A stretch of DNA of 64,000 nucleotides from Gammaproteobacteria bacterium (GTDB lineage Bacteria; Pseudomonadota; Gammaproteobacteria; Steroidobacterales; Steroidobacteraceae). The notes under the pieces were generated by a model. The model did no database searches, was not told the DNA's origin, and was given only the letters and a program-made list of their open reading frames with translations. Positions 42,761-51,926 of this stretch are shown here, one piece after another; within the stretch, counting starts at the first letter, position 1; every line of letters begins with the position of its first letter. The position numbers and the translations under genes are program-made. The stretch covers positions 22,459 through 86,458 of the forward strand of contig DAIDHD010000011.1 of NCBI GenBank assembly GCA_027459765.1, written 5' to 3'.

Positions 42761-43363
42761 GTGCCGCGCCGCCGCGCGACGCGCCGCGTCGTCGTCATCG
42801 ACGGACATCCGGATCCCGATCCTGGACGATTCGTCCACGCCCTGGCCGGTGCCTATGCGGCCGGCGCGCGTGCCGCCGGCCACACCGTGGAGTACATCCG
42901 TCTCGCCGAACTCGAATTTCCCATCCTGCGCACCAACGCCGACTTCTACGGCGGCACGGTCCCGCCGAGCATCCAGCAGGCGCAACAGTCGATCATCCAG
43001 TGCGATCACGTGGCCATGTTCTATCCACTGTGGCTGGGGCACATGCCGGCGCTGCTCAAAGGCTTCCTGGAGCAGGTGTTTCGCCGCGCCGTCGCGTACT
43101 CGACGCCGCACAGTCACGGCGGCGAGCGCAACCTCCTGCAGGGCAAGTCGGCCCGCATCGTGGTGACCATGGCCATGCCGGCGCGCTTCTTCGAACAGTA
43201 CTTCGGCGCACACGGGCTCACCGCCATGCGGCGCAACGTGGCCGGATTCCTGGGAATCGCGCCGATCCGCAGCCAGGTGATCGGCCGCGTCGAGCGCTTG
43301 AGCCACGCGCAGCGCCAGGCGCTCCTCGAGGCGATGCGCGAGTTCGGGCACGGCGCGCGCTGA
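42761..43363 (+). CDS. Flavodoxin-fold NAD(P)H:quinone oxidoreductase
   Basis: 200 residues from GTG 42761. Rossmann-like flavodoxin start VVVIDGHPDP, central MFYPLWLGHMPALLKGFLEQVF (shown in part), and SARIVVTMAMP. Belongs to the NQO1/MdaB/KefF family; probably an FMN- or FAD-dependent quinone reductase. The N-terminal 60 bases are Arg-rich and the true start may differ. Confidence 0.85.
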   Translation: MPRRRATRRVVVIDGHPDPDPGRFVHALAGAYAAGARAAGHTVEYIRLAELEFPILRTNADFYGGTVPPSIQQAQQSIIQCDHVAMFYPLWLGHMPALLKGFLEQVFRRAVAYSTPHSHGGERNLLQGKSARIVVTMAMPARFFEQYFGAHGLTAMRRNVAGFLGIAPIRSQVIGRVERLSHAQRQALLEAMREFGHGAR

Positions 43364-43403
43364 GGCACCGCTCGCCGCCCTCGCCATCCTCGGGCGAGAA
43401 CTG

Positions 43404-43419
43404 CGTGGGGGAAACGCGT
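43404..43419 (-). promoter_or_regulatory. Stress-island box A
   Basis: In the direction of the downstream phosphoribosyltransferase gene it reads CGTGGGGGAAACGCGT. A -10-like TACGGT (43444-43449) starts 24 bases later. Confidence 0.4.
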
Positions 43420-43478
43420 ATGGGCGCGCACTGCGATGCGGCGTACGGTGTGTGACAGCCCATGAGCGCGTGCCATCC

Positions 43479-44153
43479 ATGTCCTTCGTCGATCGCCACA
43501 GTGCCGGCCGGCGGCTCGCGGCCGGCCTGAGCCGGTTCGCGGGGCGTGGCGACGTGACCGTGTTCGCCCTGCCGCGCGGCGGGGTGCCCGTCGCCGCGGA
43601 GGTTGCCCGGGCGCTCGGTGCGCCGCTCGAGCCGCTGATCGTGCGCAAGGTCGGGGCGCCGGGTGCCCCGGAACTCGCGCTGGGAACGGTGGCCACCGGT
43701 GGCGTGTTCGTCGCCAATCCCGACGTGCTCGCGGGTGTCCCCGGCGGTAGCGAGAGCCTGGCACGAGCCATCGAGTTGGCCCGCGCAGAGCTCGCCCGCC
43801 GCGAGCGGCTGTACGCGGCCGCTGGCGGAGGGCGCGGCGTCGAGCTGCGCGGACGCACCGTGATCGTGGTGGACGACGGCGCCGCCACCGGCTCCGGGAT
43901 GCTCGCTGCCGTCGAGGCCCTGCGGGCACGCAAGCCCGCGCGCATCGTGGCAGCGTTGCCCGTGGCATCCCGCGAGGCGGTCACCCGGGTGCGCGCGGTC
44001 GCCGACGAGACCGTGGTGCTCGAAACCCCGCAGCCGTTCTACGCGGTCGGCGAGTTCTACCAGGACTTTTCGCAGGTGCCGGACTCGCAGGTGCTCGCGC
44101 TGCTCGAGGCGGCCCGCGAGCGGAATCTCACCCAGGCAGGAGAGCGATCATGA
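43479..44153 (+). CDS. Phosphoribosyltransferase-family protein
   Basis: 224 residues from ATG 43479 (MSFVDRHSAG); GTG 43452 is an alternative. PRPP-binding loop VIVVDDGAATGSGM, the hood part ALPRGGVPVAAEVA, and KVGAPGAPELALG. Uncharacterised subfamily often found beside Usp and alpha/beta-hydrolase genes in stress clusters. It overlaps the Usp gene by 4 bases. Confidence 0.88.
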   Translation: MSFVDRHSAGRRLAAGLSRFAGRGDVTVFALPRGGVPVAAEVARALGAPLEPLIVRKVGAPGAPELALGTVATGGVFVANPDVLAGVPGGSESLARAIELARAELARRERLYAAAGGGRGVELRGRTVIVVDDGAATGSGMLAAVEALRARKPARIVAALPVASREAVTRVRAVADETVVLETPQPFYAVGEFYQDFSQVPDSQVLALLEAARERNLTQAGERS

Positions 44154-45079
44154 CAGGGACGAGGTTGCGCAAGATCCTGGTGGCGGTGGCCGATCCGGCC
44201 GTGCGCAGTTCCAAGGCGGTGATGCGGGCCGCTCAGCTCGCGCATCAGCACGGAGCCCGCCTGGAACTCTTCACCTGCATCGCCTCCGGTACCGTGATTA
44301 CCAACGTGGTCGGCCTCGAGGCGGAGCACTGGCTCGAGGGGCTCGCCGCGCAGGCCGGGCAGGACCTCGAGCGCCTGGCGAGGCGCTGGCGCCGCGAGGA
44401 GTTGCTGGTCGAGACGGTGGTTCGTACCGCGCCGGTGGCGCACGAGGCCATCCTCGACCGGGCACGCGCCACCGCAGCGGACCTCATCGTCATCGAGGCG
44501 CGTCGCCACGGCCGCGTCGCGCGCCTGCTGCTCGGGCAGACCGACCTCGAACTGGTCCGCCATACCACCGTGCCGCTGCTGATCGTCAAAAGCGCCCGCG
44601 AACACCGCGTCCTGCACGTGCTCGCGGCCATTGATCCGTTTCACGCCAACGACAAGCCGCTCGATCTGGACGCGCGCATCGTCGCGTTGGCCAATGAGTT
44701 CGCCGCGCCGGTCGGCGGTACCGTGCACCTCGCGCACGTGTACCGGCCGCTGGTCGACTTCTTTCCCATGGCCGGCATGGAGCCGGCCATCGTCACCGCC
44801 ACTCCGGCACAACAGCGTGCCTACCGGCAGGAGATCGAACGGCGCTTTGCGAGCGCCGCGTCACGCTTCGGAGTCGAGCGGCGCCGCCGACACCTGCGCT
44901 GCGGCGAACCGGCGGCGGAACTGCCGCGCCTGGCGCGCAGCGTGCACGCGGGCCTCGTGGTCATGGGGGCCGTATCGCGTTCGGCCGTCAAGCGCGTGTT
45001 CATCGGCAGCACGGCCGAACGGGTGCTCGACGCGCTTGCCTGCGACGTGCTCATCGCCAAGCCGCGGTCGGTTCGCTAG
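44150..45079 (+). CDS. Tandem universal stress protein (UspE-like)
   Basis: 309 residues with two Usp domains (about 5-150 and 155-305). Each ends in the nucleotide-site pattern: the second has GAVSRSAVKRVFIGSTAERV. Soluble; no signal. One of three paralogous tandem-Usp genes in the island (also 51913-52839 and 57268-58191), sharing the C-terminal TAERVLDALxCDVL block. The tandem form is associated with survival under oxygen limitation in several proteobacteria. Confidence 0.92.
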   Translation: MTGTRLRKILVAVADPAVRSSKAVMRAAQLAHQHGARLELFTCIASGTVITNVVGLEAEHWLEGLAAQAGQDLERLARRWRREELLVETVVRTAPVAHEAILDRARATAADLIVIEARRHGRVARLLLGQTDLELVRHTTVPLLIVKSAREHRVLHVLAAIDPFHANDKPLDLDARIVALANEFAAPVGGTVHLAHVYRPLVDFFPMAGMEPAIVTATPAQQRAYRQEIERRFASAASRFGVERRRRHLRCGEPAAELPRLARSVHAGLVVMGAVSRSAVKRVFIGSTAERVLDALACDVLIAKPRSVR

Positions 45080-45094
45080 CGCGGGCGCCGCGAC

Positions 45095-46000
45095 ATGCGC
45101 TATCGGGACATCGTGCCACTGGCGCGCGGCCTTGCGCCGCTGCGAACCGCGGTGGTGCACCCCTGCGACAGCGAGTCGCTTGCAGGCGCCCTGGCCGCCG
45201 CACGCAGTGGCCTCATCGAGCCGGTGCTGGTCGGGCCGCGCGAAAAAATAGCGCGCGCCGCGCGGGCAGGGCGCCTGTCGATTGCGGGCCATGAACTCGT
45301 CGACGTCGCGCACAGCCACGCCGCGGCGGCCACCGCCGCGGGTCTCGCGCGCCGCCTGCGCGTCGAGGCCCTGATGAAGGGCAGTCTGGCGACCCACGAA
45401 CTCATGGCGGCGGTGGTGGCCCGGGAGGCCGGACTGCGCACCGAGCGGCGCATGAGCCACGTATTCGCGCTCGGCGTGCCCCGTGTCGATCGGGTGCTGT
45501 TCATCACCGACGCGGCTCTCAACGTACAGCCGACGCTCGCGCAGAAGCGCGACGTGGTGCAGAACGCGGTCGACCTCGCGCACCGCCTGGGGCTCGGGCA
45601 GCCCCGCGTGGCCGTGCTGTCGGCCGTGGAGACCGTGACGGACACGCTGCCGTCGACCCTGGACGCCGCCGCGCTCTGCAAGATGCGCGAGCGGGGCCAG
45701 ATCACCGGGTGCCTCATCGACGGACCGCTCGCGTTCGACAACGCCGTTTCCACCAAGGCCGCTGCGGCGAAGCACATCCACTCACCGGTCGCCGGGCGCG
45801 CGGACGTCCTGGTGGTGCCGTCGCTGGAGGCGGGGAACATGCTCGCCAAGGAGTTGCAATATCTGGCCGGCGCGCGCAGCGCCGGCATCGTGCTCGGCGC
45901 GCGGGTGCCGGTGGTGCTGACCAGCCGTGCTGATTCCACAGAGAGCCGGCGCGTGTCCTGCGCGCTGGCGCTGCGCGTGGCGCGCGCGGCCGGAGGCTGA
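45095..46000 (+). CDS. Phosphate acetyl/butyryl transferase family protein
   Basis: 301 residues, PTA/PTB family (PF01515-type). Start RTAVVHPCDSESLAGAL; MKGSLATHELM; the family motif SHVFALGVPRVDRVLFITDAA (in part); end ELQYLAGARSAGIVLGARVPVVLTSRAD. Would convert acyl-CoA and phosphate to acyl phosphate for substrate-level ATP formation; no acetate/butyrate kinase gene was found nearby. It follows the Usp gene by 15 bases and precedes the exporter. Confidence 0.88.
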   Translation: MRYRDIVPLARGLAPLRTAVVHPCDSESLAGALAAARSGLIEPVLVGPREKIARAARAGRLSIAGHELVDVAHSHAAAATAAGLARRLRVEALMKGSLATHELMAAVVAREAGLRTERRMSHVFALGVPRVDRVLFITDAALNVQPTLAQKRDVVQNAVDLAHRLGLGQPRVAVLSAVETVTDTLPSTLDAAALCKMRERGQITGCLIDGPLAFDNAVSTKAAAAKHIHSPVAGRADVLVVPSLEAGNMLAKELQYLAGARSAGIVLGARVPVVLTSRADSTESRRVSCALALRVARAAGG

Positions 46001-46005
46001 AAGCC

Positions 46006-47142
46006 GTGCCGGGGCTGTTCGCGCTGGCGTACAAGCTGCTGGTCAACGACCGTGCCAAGTTCACGGCGCTGCTCATCGGCATCACCTTTGCCGTGTTCCT
46101 GATCCTGCAGATGACATCGATGTTCGCCGGCGTGCTCAAGCGGGCCTCGGCGACCGTGGTCAACGTCGGCGCCAAGGTGTGGGTCATGGATCCGTCGGTC
46201 AACAACGTGGTCAGCAGCATCGGCATGCCCGACTACGTCGAGGACTTCGCACGCAGCATCCCGGGGGTGGCTTACGCCGTACCGCTGTATTCGGGGGCCG
46301 CGCTCGCGAGACTGCCGGACGGCAGCTACCAGCCGGTGTCGGTGCTGGGCCTGGACGACACCAGTCTGTTCGGCCGGCCGGAACTCGTGCAGGGTCGCAT
46401 CGAGGACATCTACGCAGACAACGGCTTCGTCATCGTCGACGACTCGGAGTATCCGAAGCTGGGGTCGCCGCCCGTCGGTGCGAGTTTCGAACTGAACGAC
46501 CGCGCCGCCCGCATCGTGGGGGTGGCACGAGTGGCGTCGAGCACGCTCTTTGGCATTCCGACGCTGTACACGACCTATTCGCGCGCGGTGCAGTACATTC
46601 CCTCGACGCGCTTCACCACCGCCTACGTTCTCATCGAACCGAAGTCTCCCGCCGACGTGCCGGTCATCCAGCGCCAGATCGGCCGGCTCGGATACCTCGC
46701 GCTGACCAGCGATCAATTCATCAAGCGCATAGCCAATTTCTACACCTACAAGACCGGGCTCGGCACCAACATCCTGTTGATGACCGTGATCAGCTTCATG
46801 GTCGGATTGTCGATCTCCGGCCAGACGTTCTATTCGTTCATCATCGAGAACCTGGAGAAGTTCGGGGCGCTGAAGGCCATCGGCGCCAAGGGACGGGAAT
46901 TGGTGCTGATGATCCTGTTCCAGGCCACCTTCGTGTCCCTCACCGGCTTCGGGCTCGGCATCGGATTGTCGACGGCACTGATCGCACTGGCGAAGATGCG
47001 GCTCGCAAGCTACGCGGCGGTGATCACGTTCGACAATCTCGCGCTCGCGTTCGTGATGGTGATCATCATCGCCGGCGTGTCGAGTTACGTCGGCGTGCGG
47101 CGCGTGCTGCGCATCGAACCGTTCGACATCTTCCGGGGGTGA
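46006..47142 (+). CDS. ABC transporter permease, DevC/FtsX type
   Basis: 378 residues, GTG start. N-terminal helix (about 20-40), a large periplasmic domain (45-250) and three C-terminal helices (about 262-285, 310-335, 345-368) with GALKAIGAKGRELVLMI typical of FtsX/MacB/DevC permeases. With the following ATPase, fusion protein and outer-membrane factor it forms a DevBCA/TolC-type exporter. Confidence 0.88.
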   Translation: MPGLFALAYKLLVNDRAKFTALLIGITFAVFLILQMTSMFAGVLKRASATVVNVGAKVWVMDPSVNNVVSSIGMPDYVEDFARSIPGVAYAVPLYSGAALARLPDGSYQPVSVLGLDDTSLFGRPELVQGRIEDIYADNGFVIVDDSEYPKLGSPPVGASFELNDRAARIVGVARVASSTLFGIPTLYTTYSRAVQYIPSTRFTTAYVLIEPKSPADVPVIQRQIGRLGYLALTSDQFIKRIANFYTYKTGLGTNILLMTVISFMVGLSISGQTFYSFIIENLEKFGALKAIGAKGRELVLMILFQATFVSLTGFGLGIGLSTALIALAKMRLASYAAVITFDNLALAFVMVIIIAGVSSYVGVRRVLRIEPFDIFRG

Positions 47143-47146
47143 GTGC

Positions 47147-47851
47147 GTGAACGCCATGGCCATCGAGGCGCGCGGTCTCGCCAAGTGGTTCGGCGACGGG
47201 GCGGCACGCACGGACGCCGTTCGCGACGTCTCGGTCGAGGTGCGGCTCGGGGAGATGCTCTACATCGTCGGCCCGTCGGGTAGCGGCAAGACGACGTTGC
47301 TCAGCATGATTTCCGGGATCCTCCGCCCCAATGCCGGCAGTGTGCGCGTCGAGGGGGTCGACATCTGGGGTCTCGACGACGACGCGCTGGCGGAGTTCCG
47401 CCTGCACCGGATCGGCTTCGTTTTCCAGGACTACCACTTGTTCCCCCGCCTCAGCACCGCCGAGAACGTCGCGATACCGCTGATCCTGCGCCGCCGCGCC
47501 TGGCACGAGGCGCTTGTCGAGGCGCGCCGCCTCCTGGGTCTGGTCGGGCTCGAGAACCGGGCGGAATTGCCGCCGGTGAAGTTGTCGGGCGGAGAGCAGC
47601 AGCGCGTCGCGATCGCAAGGGCGCTGGTCGGTGAGCCCGACGTACTGATCCTGGATGAACCCACCGCGTCTCTCGACGGGGAAACCGGTCGGTCCATCGT
47701 GAGTTTCATCCGCAACGACGTCCTGAGCGCCTCCCGCGCGATCGTGGTGGTCACGCACGATGCCCGCATCTCCGAGTTCGCCCACCGCATCCTGGTCATG
47801 GAGGACGGTCGGCTCACCGCCGTCCGGGAGAACCACGCGCATGCGTCCTAG
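47147..47851 (+). CDS. ABC transporter ATP-binding protein
   Basis: 234 residues from GTG 47147 (ATG 47156 also possible). Walker A GPSGSGKTTLL, Q-loop VFQDYH, signature LSGGEQQRVAIARAL, Walker B VLILDEPTASLD, H-loop VTHD. LolD/MacB/DevA group. It overlaps the membrane-fusion gene by 11 bases. Confidence 0.94.
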   Translation: MNAMAIEARGLAKWFGDGAARTDAVRDVSVEVRLGEMLYIVGPSGSGKTTLLSMISGILRPNAGSVRVEGVDIWGLDDDALAEFRLHRIGFVFQDYHLFPRLSTAENVAIPLILRRRAWHEALVEARRLLGLVGLENRAELPPVKLSGGEQQRVAIARALVGEPDVLILDEPTASLDGETGRSIVSFIRNDVLSASRAIVVVTHDARISEFAHRILVMEDGRLTAVRENHAHAS

Positions 47852-48929
47852 ACCGCTCTTCCTGGTCGCCGGGCTGGGGCTCGCACTCGGCATCGGCGGC
47901 GCGTTCTACTTCGCGCACAAGCGCTCACCGCCGCCGCCCGCCTACAACCCGGCCAGCAATCCCTATGCGTCGGGCATCTACGCCAACGGCATCGTCGAGA
48001 GCGATCAGGGCAGTGCGGCCAACCTCAACCTGTTCCCGGAGGTCGGTGGGACCGTGGCGAAAGTGCTGGTGACCGAGGGTGAACGAGTCTCGGCAGGAAC
48101 GGCGCTGGTGGCGCTCGATCCGGCGGTGCAGGCGGCGTCCGCCTCGGCGCTCCAGTCGCAGGTCGCGGCGGCCAGCGCCGTCCTCGACGAATTGAAGCAT
48201 CAGCCGCGCCCGGAGACGCTGGAGGTGGTGCGGGCGCAGTGGGAGGCGGCCCAGGCGGTGCTCAAGCAGGCGCGCGACACCCTCGAGAAGCAGCGCCGCT
48301 CCTTCGCCCTGGATTCGCGCTCGGTGAGCCGCGACGTGCTCGACACCGCCGAGAACGCGGCGCGCGTGGCGGCCGCCAATGCCGAGGTGGCGCGCCGTCA
48401 GTACGAACTTACGCGCGCTGGCGCATGGCAGTACGACGTGCGCAACCAGCAGCGGCTGCGCGACTCGCTGCAGCGCCAGTACGAGGCAGCCGACGCACTT
48501 CTCGGGAAATACACGCTGCGCGCGCCGGTCGACGGCGTCGTGCTCGCGATCAACACGACCGCGGGCAACTACGTCTCGCCGCAGGGCGCCTACGACGCCT
48601 ACACGCAGGGCAACGAACCGGTGGTGGTGATGAGCACGCCGCAGGACACACTGGCCGTCCGCGTCTACGTCGACGAGATCCTGGTGCACCGTCTGCCGAG
48701 CAAGGCGCTGCGGGCGCAAATGCAGCTTCGCGGCGTGGAGCGGCGAATACCCCTCACTTTCGTGCGAATCCAGCCGTACGTGACGCCGAAGATCGAGCTC
48801 TCCAGTCAACGGCAGGAGCGCGTCGATCTGCGCGTGCTGCCGGTGCTGTTCCGGTTCCGGCGGCCCGCCGATCTGCCGCTCTATCCCGGCCAGCTCGTGG
48901 ACGTATACATCGATGCCGGCGCGCGCTGA
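47841..48929 (+). CDS. HlyD-family periplasmic adaptor (DevB-like)
   Basis: 362 residues from ATG 47841. N-terminal membrane anchor (about 6-25), biotinyl-lipoyl-like domain (GTVAKVLVTEGERVSAGTAL, in part), helical hairpin with coiled coil (about 95-205), second lipoyl half (YTLRAPVDGVVLAIN). Bridges the inner-membrane ABC transporter and the outer-membrane factor. It overlaps the next gene by 17 bases. Confidence 0.9.
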   Translation: MRPRPLFLVAGLGLALGIGGAFYFAHKRSPPPPAYNPASNPYASGIYANGIVESDQGSAANLNLFPEVGGTVAKVLVTEGERVSAGTALVALDPAVQAASASALQSQVAAASAVLDELKHQPRPETLEVVRAQWEAAQAVLKQARDTLEKQRRSFALDSRSVSRDVLDTAENAARVAAANAEVARRQYELTRAGAWQYDVRNQQRLRDSLQRQYEAADALLGKYTLRAPVDGVVLAINTTAGNYVSPQGAYDAYTQGNEPVVVMSTPQDTLAVRVYVDEILVHRLPSKALRAQMQLRGVERRIPLTFVRIQPYVTPKIELSSQRQERVDLRVLPVLFRFRRPADLPLYPGQLVDVYIDAGAR

Positions 48930-50373
48930 GCGGCGCCGTGCGCCGTGGATGCTCGTCGGGCTGCTCGTCGCGGGCTGTGCCGTGGGCCCCGCATTCCAGC
49001 GCCCGGCGGCGCCGGCGGATCGCTATCTTTCGCAATCGTCAACCGAGCGGCCGGGCGCCGCTGCGACGGCCGAGCCGCGCTTCGACTTCGGCGCGGCGGT
49101 TCCGCGCGAGTGGTGGCGCGAGTTCGGTTGCGAGCCGCTCGACGACACCGTCCGGTTGGCGCTCGCGCACAGCGCCACGCTGGAAGCGGCCGTGGCCACC
49201 TTGCGCCAGAGCGAGTACGCCCTGCGAGCCGGCTACGGCGTGTTCCTGCCGCAGATCGACCTCGACCTGAACGCGACCCGTCAGCGCTTCTCACCGGCGC
49301 GTTTCGGCCAGACCGGGGCGGGGAGCGTCTTCAACCTGTTCACGGTGTCCGGCGCCGTGAGCTACGCGCTCGACGTGTTCGGCGGCGCGCGGCGGCGGGT
49401 CGAGGGACTGCGCGCCGACGTCGAGGCGGCGCGTGCGCTCGGGGACGCCGCCGCGCTGACCCTCGAAGGCAACGTGGTGAACGCGGTCGTGGCGGGAGCG
49501 GCGTACCGCGCGCAGATCGCCGCGACGCGCACGGCCATCGACGCGGCCCGCGAGCAGGTCGCTCTCACGGAGGTCCGCGTGCGCGCCGGCACGGCGGCGG
49601 AGGCCACGCTCCTTGCGCTGCGCGCACAGGTGGCGGCGCTCGAAGTCACCCTGCCGCCGCTCGCGCAGAAGGCAGATCAAACCGACCACCTGCTGGCGCA
49701 GCTGGTCGGCACCACGGCGGCGCAATGGACGCCGCCCGCGGCGGATCTGGAGGAATTTCGGCTGCCGCAGGACCTGCCGGTGGCGCTGCCGTCGCAGCTC
49801 GTGCGCCGGCGCCCGGACCTCGTCGCCGCGGAGGCGAACTTGCACGCGGCGAGCGCGGCGCTGGGGGTGGCGACGGCGGATCTGTTTCCGCAGATCACCC
49901 TCTCCGGCAACGCCGGTGGCAACGCGGCCCGGCTCGGTCAGCTGGACGCGCAGAACGCGCGCTTCTGGTCGGCCGGCGCCGATCTGTCGCTGCCGCTGTT
50001 TCACGGCGGAACGCTTTGGTATACGCGGCGAGCCGCGCGCGAAGCCTATCGCGCGGCGCTCGCCGACTATCGCCAGACCGTGCTGGCGGCGTTCCAGCAG
50101 GTGGCGGATTCGCTCCGCGCCCTCGAGCACGATGCCGATCTGCTCGATGCCGCCGGCCGCGCGGATCGGGACGCGCAACTCGCCCTGTTGCTGACCCGCG
50201 CGAACTACGATGCGGGAACCGCCGACTACCTCGCCGTGCTGGATGCGACCCAGCGGGCCGCGAACGCGCGCATCGCCGCGCTCACGGCGCTTGCGCAACG
50301 CCTGCAGGACACGACCGCCCTGTACATGGCGATCGGCGGGGGTGGATCCGCCGGCGCTCAGCCGGGCGCTTGA
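48913..50373 (+). CDS. Outer-membrane efflux lipoprotein (NodT/OprM type)
   Basis: 486 residues. The signal peptide ends in lipobox LVAGC (Cys about 22) then AVGPAFQRP, the standard start of NodT-type factors. Two OEP repeats with the long helical barrel; the internal RRRPDLVAAEANLHAASAALG is family-diagnostic (in part). Last gene of the exporter operon; its 3' end overlaps the convergent kinase-like gene by 16 bases. Confidence 0.92.
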   Translation: MPARAERRRAPWMLVGLLVAGCAVGPAFQRPAAPADRYLSQSSTERPGAAATAEPRFDFGAAVPREWWREFGCEPLDDTVRLALAHSATLEAAVATLRQSEYALRAGYGVFLPQIDLDLNATRQRFSPARFGQTGAGSVFNLFTVSGAVSYALDVFGGARRRVEGLRADVEAARALGDAAALTLEGNVVNAVVAGAAYRAQIAATRTAIDAAREQVALTEVRVRAGTAAEATLLALRAQVAALEVTLPPLAQKADQTDHLLAQLVGTTAAQWTPPAADLEEFRLPQDLPVALPSQLVRRRPDLVAAEANLHAASAALGVATADLFPQITLSGNAGGNAARLGQLDAQNARFWSAGADLSLPLFHGGTLWYTRRAAREAYRAALADYRQTVLAAFQQVADSLRALEHDADLLDAAGRADRDAQLALLLTRANYDAGTADYLAVLDATQRAANARIAALTALAQRLQDTTALYMAIGGGGSAGAQPGA

Positions 50374-51926
50374 GCGGCTTCGAGTCGCGCGCGAACCATC
50401 TCGATCGCGGTGCTCGGCGCGAGCTCGGTGGTGTCGACGCGTACGGCGTGCAATTGCTCCGTGGCGTCGAGTTCGGCGGGGCGGGCGAGCTGTTGCGCCA
50501 GCACCTCGGCGCCTGCGTCTGACGGGTCCCGATTGTCGCGCTCGCGCGCGGCGAGGCGCTCGAGGAGCACGGCGGGCGCGGCACGACACTCGACGATCAA
50601 CAATGGCGCACCGGCCCGGGCGGCCAGAGCCGCGAAGTCACGGCGCCGCGCCGGCTCGCGGAAGGCGGCATCGACGATCACGGTCAGGCCACCGGCGAGC
50701 GCATCGAGCGTACAAGCGGCGAGCCGCGCATAGGTGCGCTCACTGTGCGCGTCGGAATACAGGGCCACGCCTGCGGCCGTGCCGACCCGAGCGGTGGCGG
50801 CGAGCCCGGCGATGCGTTTGCGTTCGCGATCCGAGCGGATTCGCACTGCGCCGAGGGCCGGCCCGAGCCGCTCGCTCAGCCACGACTTGCCGGAGCCCGA
50901 GGCACCGAACATGAGTATCAGCGACGGTGTGACCGGTGCGGCCAGGCGCCCGGCGGTGGCCAGGCGTCCCCACATCCGCCGCCGGTAGGCGGCGGATGCT
51001 TGCGGTACGGATTCTGCGCCCAGGGCGTCGATCGAGGCGCGCACGCAGGCGCGCTGTACCGCGTACAGGCTCAGGCAGCGAAGTCCGCCGTAGTCGCCGG
51101 TCTCTTCGAGGTAGGGGTCGAGCATCGCAATGGCGAGATCGCGACGCTCGTGGGCGATCAGGTCCATGTAGAGGAAGGCGACGTCCGCCATCACGTCGAT
51201 CCAGCGCAAACCCGGGTCGAACTCCAGGCAATCGAAGGCCGTCAGCCGCCTCCGCCAGCGCACCACGTTGCCCGCGTGCAGGTCGCCGTGACACTCGCGC
51301 ACGGCGCCACCCGCTTCGCGCGCGTCGATCACGGCACGCAGGCGCTGCAGCGACGCCGCGCACCAGTGATCCAGCCGCGCCACCGCGTGCGCGGCCGGCC
51401 CGGCTCGTGCCAGCGCTGCGAACGTGCCGTTCAGCGCGGCCGCGAGGCGCGTCGCGAACGGTGCGAGCGCGGCCGGGGGCGTACGCGGCGCGGCTCGGTG
51501 GAAGGCCGCGAGGGCGCGGCCGAAGGCGGCGAGGTCGGCACCGTGCACGGCGCCCCGCTGCAGCAGGGCCGGCAGCTCCTCCTCGGCCGAAAACCGACGC
51601 ATCTGCACGGCGTAGTCGACGACCGGTCCGTCGCCGCCGAAGCGTGGTGCCGTCGCGCTGCCGGTGACCGGAACCACGCCGAGATACAGCTCCGGCGCGA
51701 GGCGCCGGTTCAACCGCAGTTCCTCCTCGCAGAGTTGCCGGCGACGCTCGAGCGTGCTCGCATCGAGGAAGGGGAACCGAACCGGCTTCTTGAGCTTGTA
51801 CGCGAACTCATCTGTGAGAACGACCCAGGAGACGTGGGTTTCGCGCACCTCGATGGCGGTGACCGGATGCGCGAAACTCTCCGGGCGCAGCGCGCTCACC
51901 AGTGCCGCCCCCTCAAGGGACGGCAT
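50358..51926 (-). CDS. Fused aminoglycoside-phosphotransferase-like and P-loop kinase protein
   Basis: 522 residues from ATG 51926. The N-terminal kinase-like domain (about 1-330) has ECHGDLHAGNVV (catalytic loop) and DCLEFDPGLRWIDVMAD. The C-terminal domain has Walker A FGASGSGKSWL, with a downstream DAAFREPARR. This two-domain architecture is common in proteobacterial stress clusters; the substrate is unknown and antibiotic resistance should not be inferred. It overlaps the upstream Usp gene by 14 bases. Confidence 0.85.
   Translation of the reverse strand: MPSLEGAALVSALRPESFAHPVTAIEVRETHVSWVVLTDEFAYKLKKPVRFPFLDASTLERRRQLCEEELRLNRRLAPELYLGVVPVTGSATAPRFGGDGPVVDYAVQMRRFSAEEELPALLQRGAVHGADLAAFGRALAAFHRAAPRTPPAALAPFATRLAAALNGTFAALARAGPAAHAVARLDHWCAASLQRLRAVIDAREAGGAVRECHGDLHAGNVVRWRRRLTAFDCLEFDPGLRWIDVMADVAFLYMDLIAHERRDLAIAMLDPYLEETGDYGGLRCLSLYAVQRACVRASIDALGAESVPQASAAYRRRMWGRLATAGRLAAPVTPSLILMFGASGSGKSWLSERLGPALGAVRIRSDRERKRIAGLAATARVGTAAGVALYSDAHSERTYARLAACTLDALAGGLTVIVDAAFREPARRRDFAALAARAGAPLLIVECRAAPAVLLERLAARERDNRDPSDAGAEVLAQQLARPAELDATEQLHAVRVDTTELAPSTAIEMVRARLEAAQAPG

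Noticed and set aside
50358..51926. Aminoglycoside resistance gene
   Set aside because: The kinase-like domain is fused to a P-loop domain and sits among stress genes; the fold alone does not indicate drug resistance.
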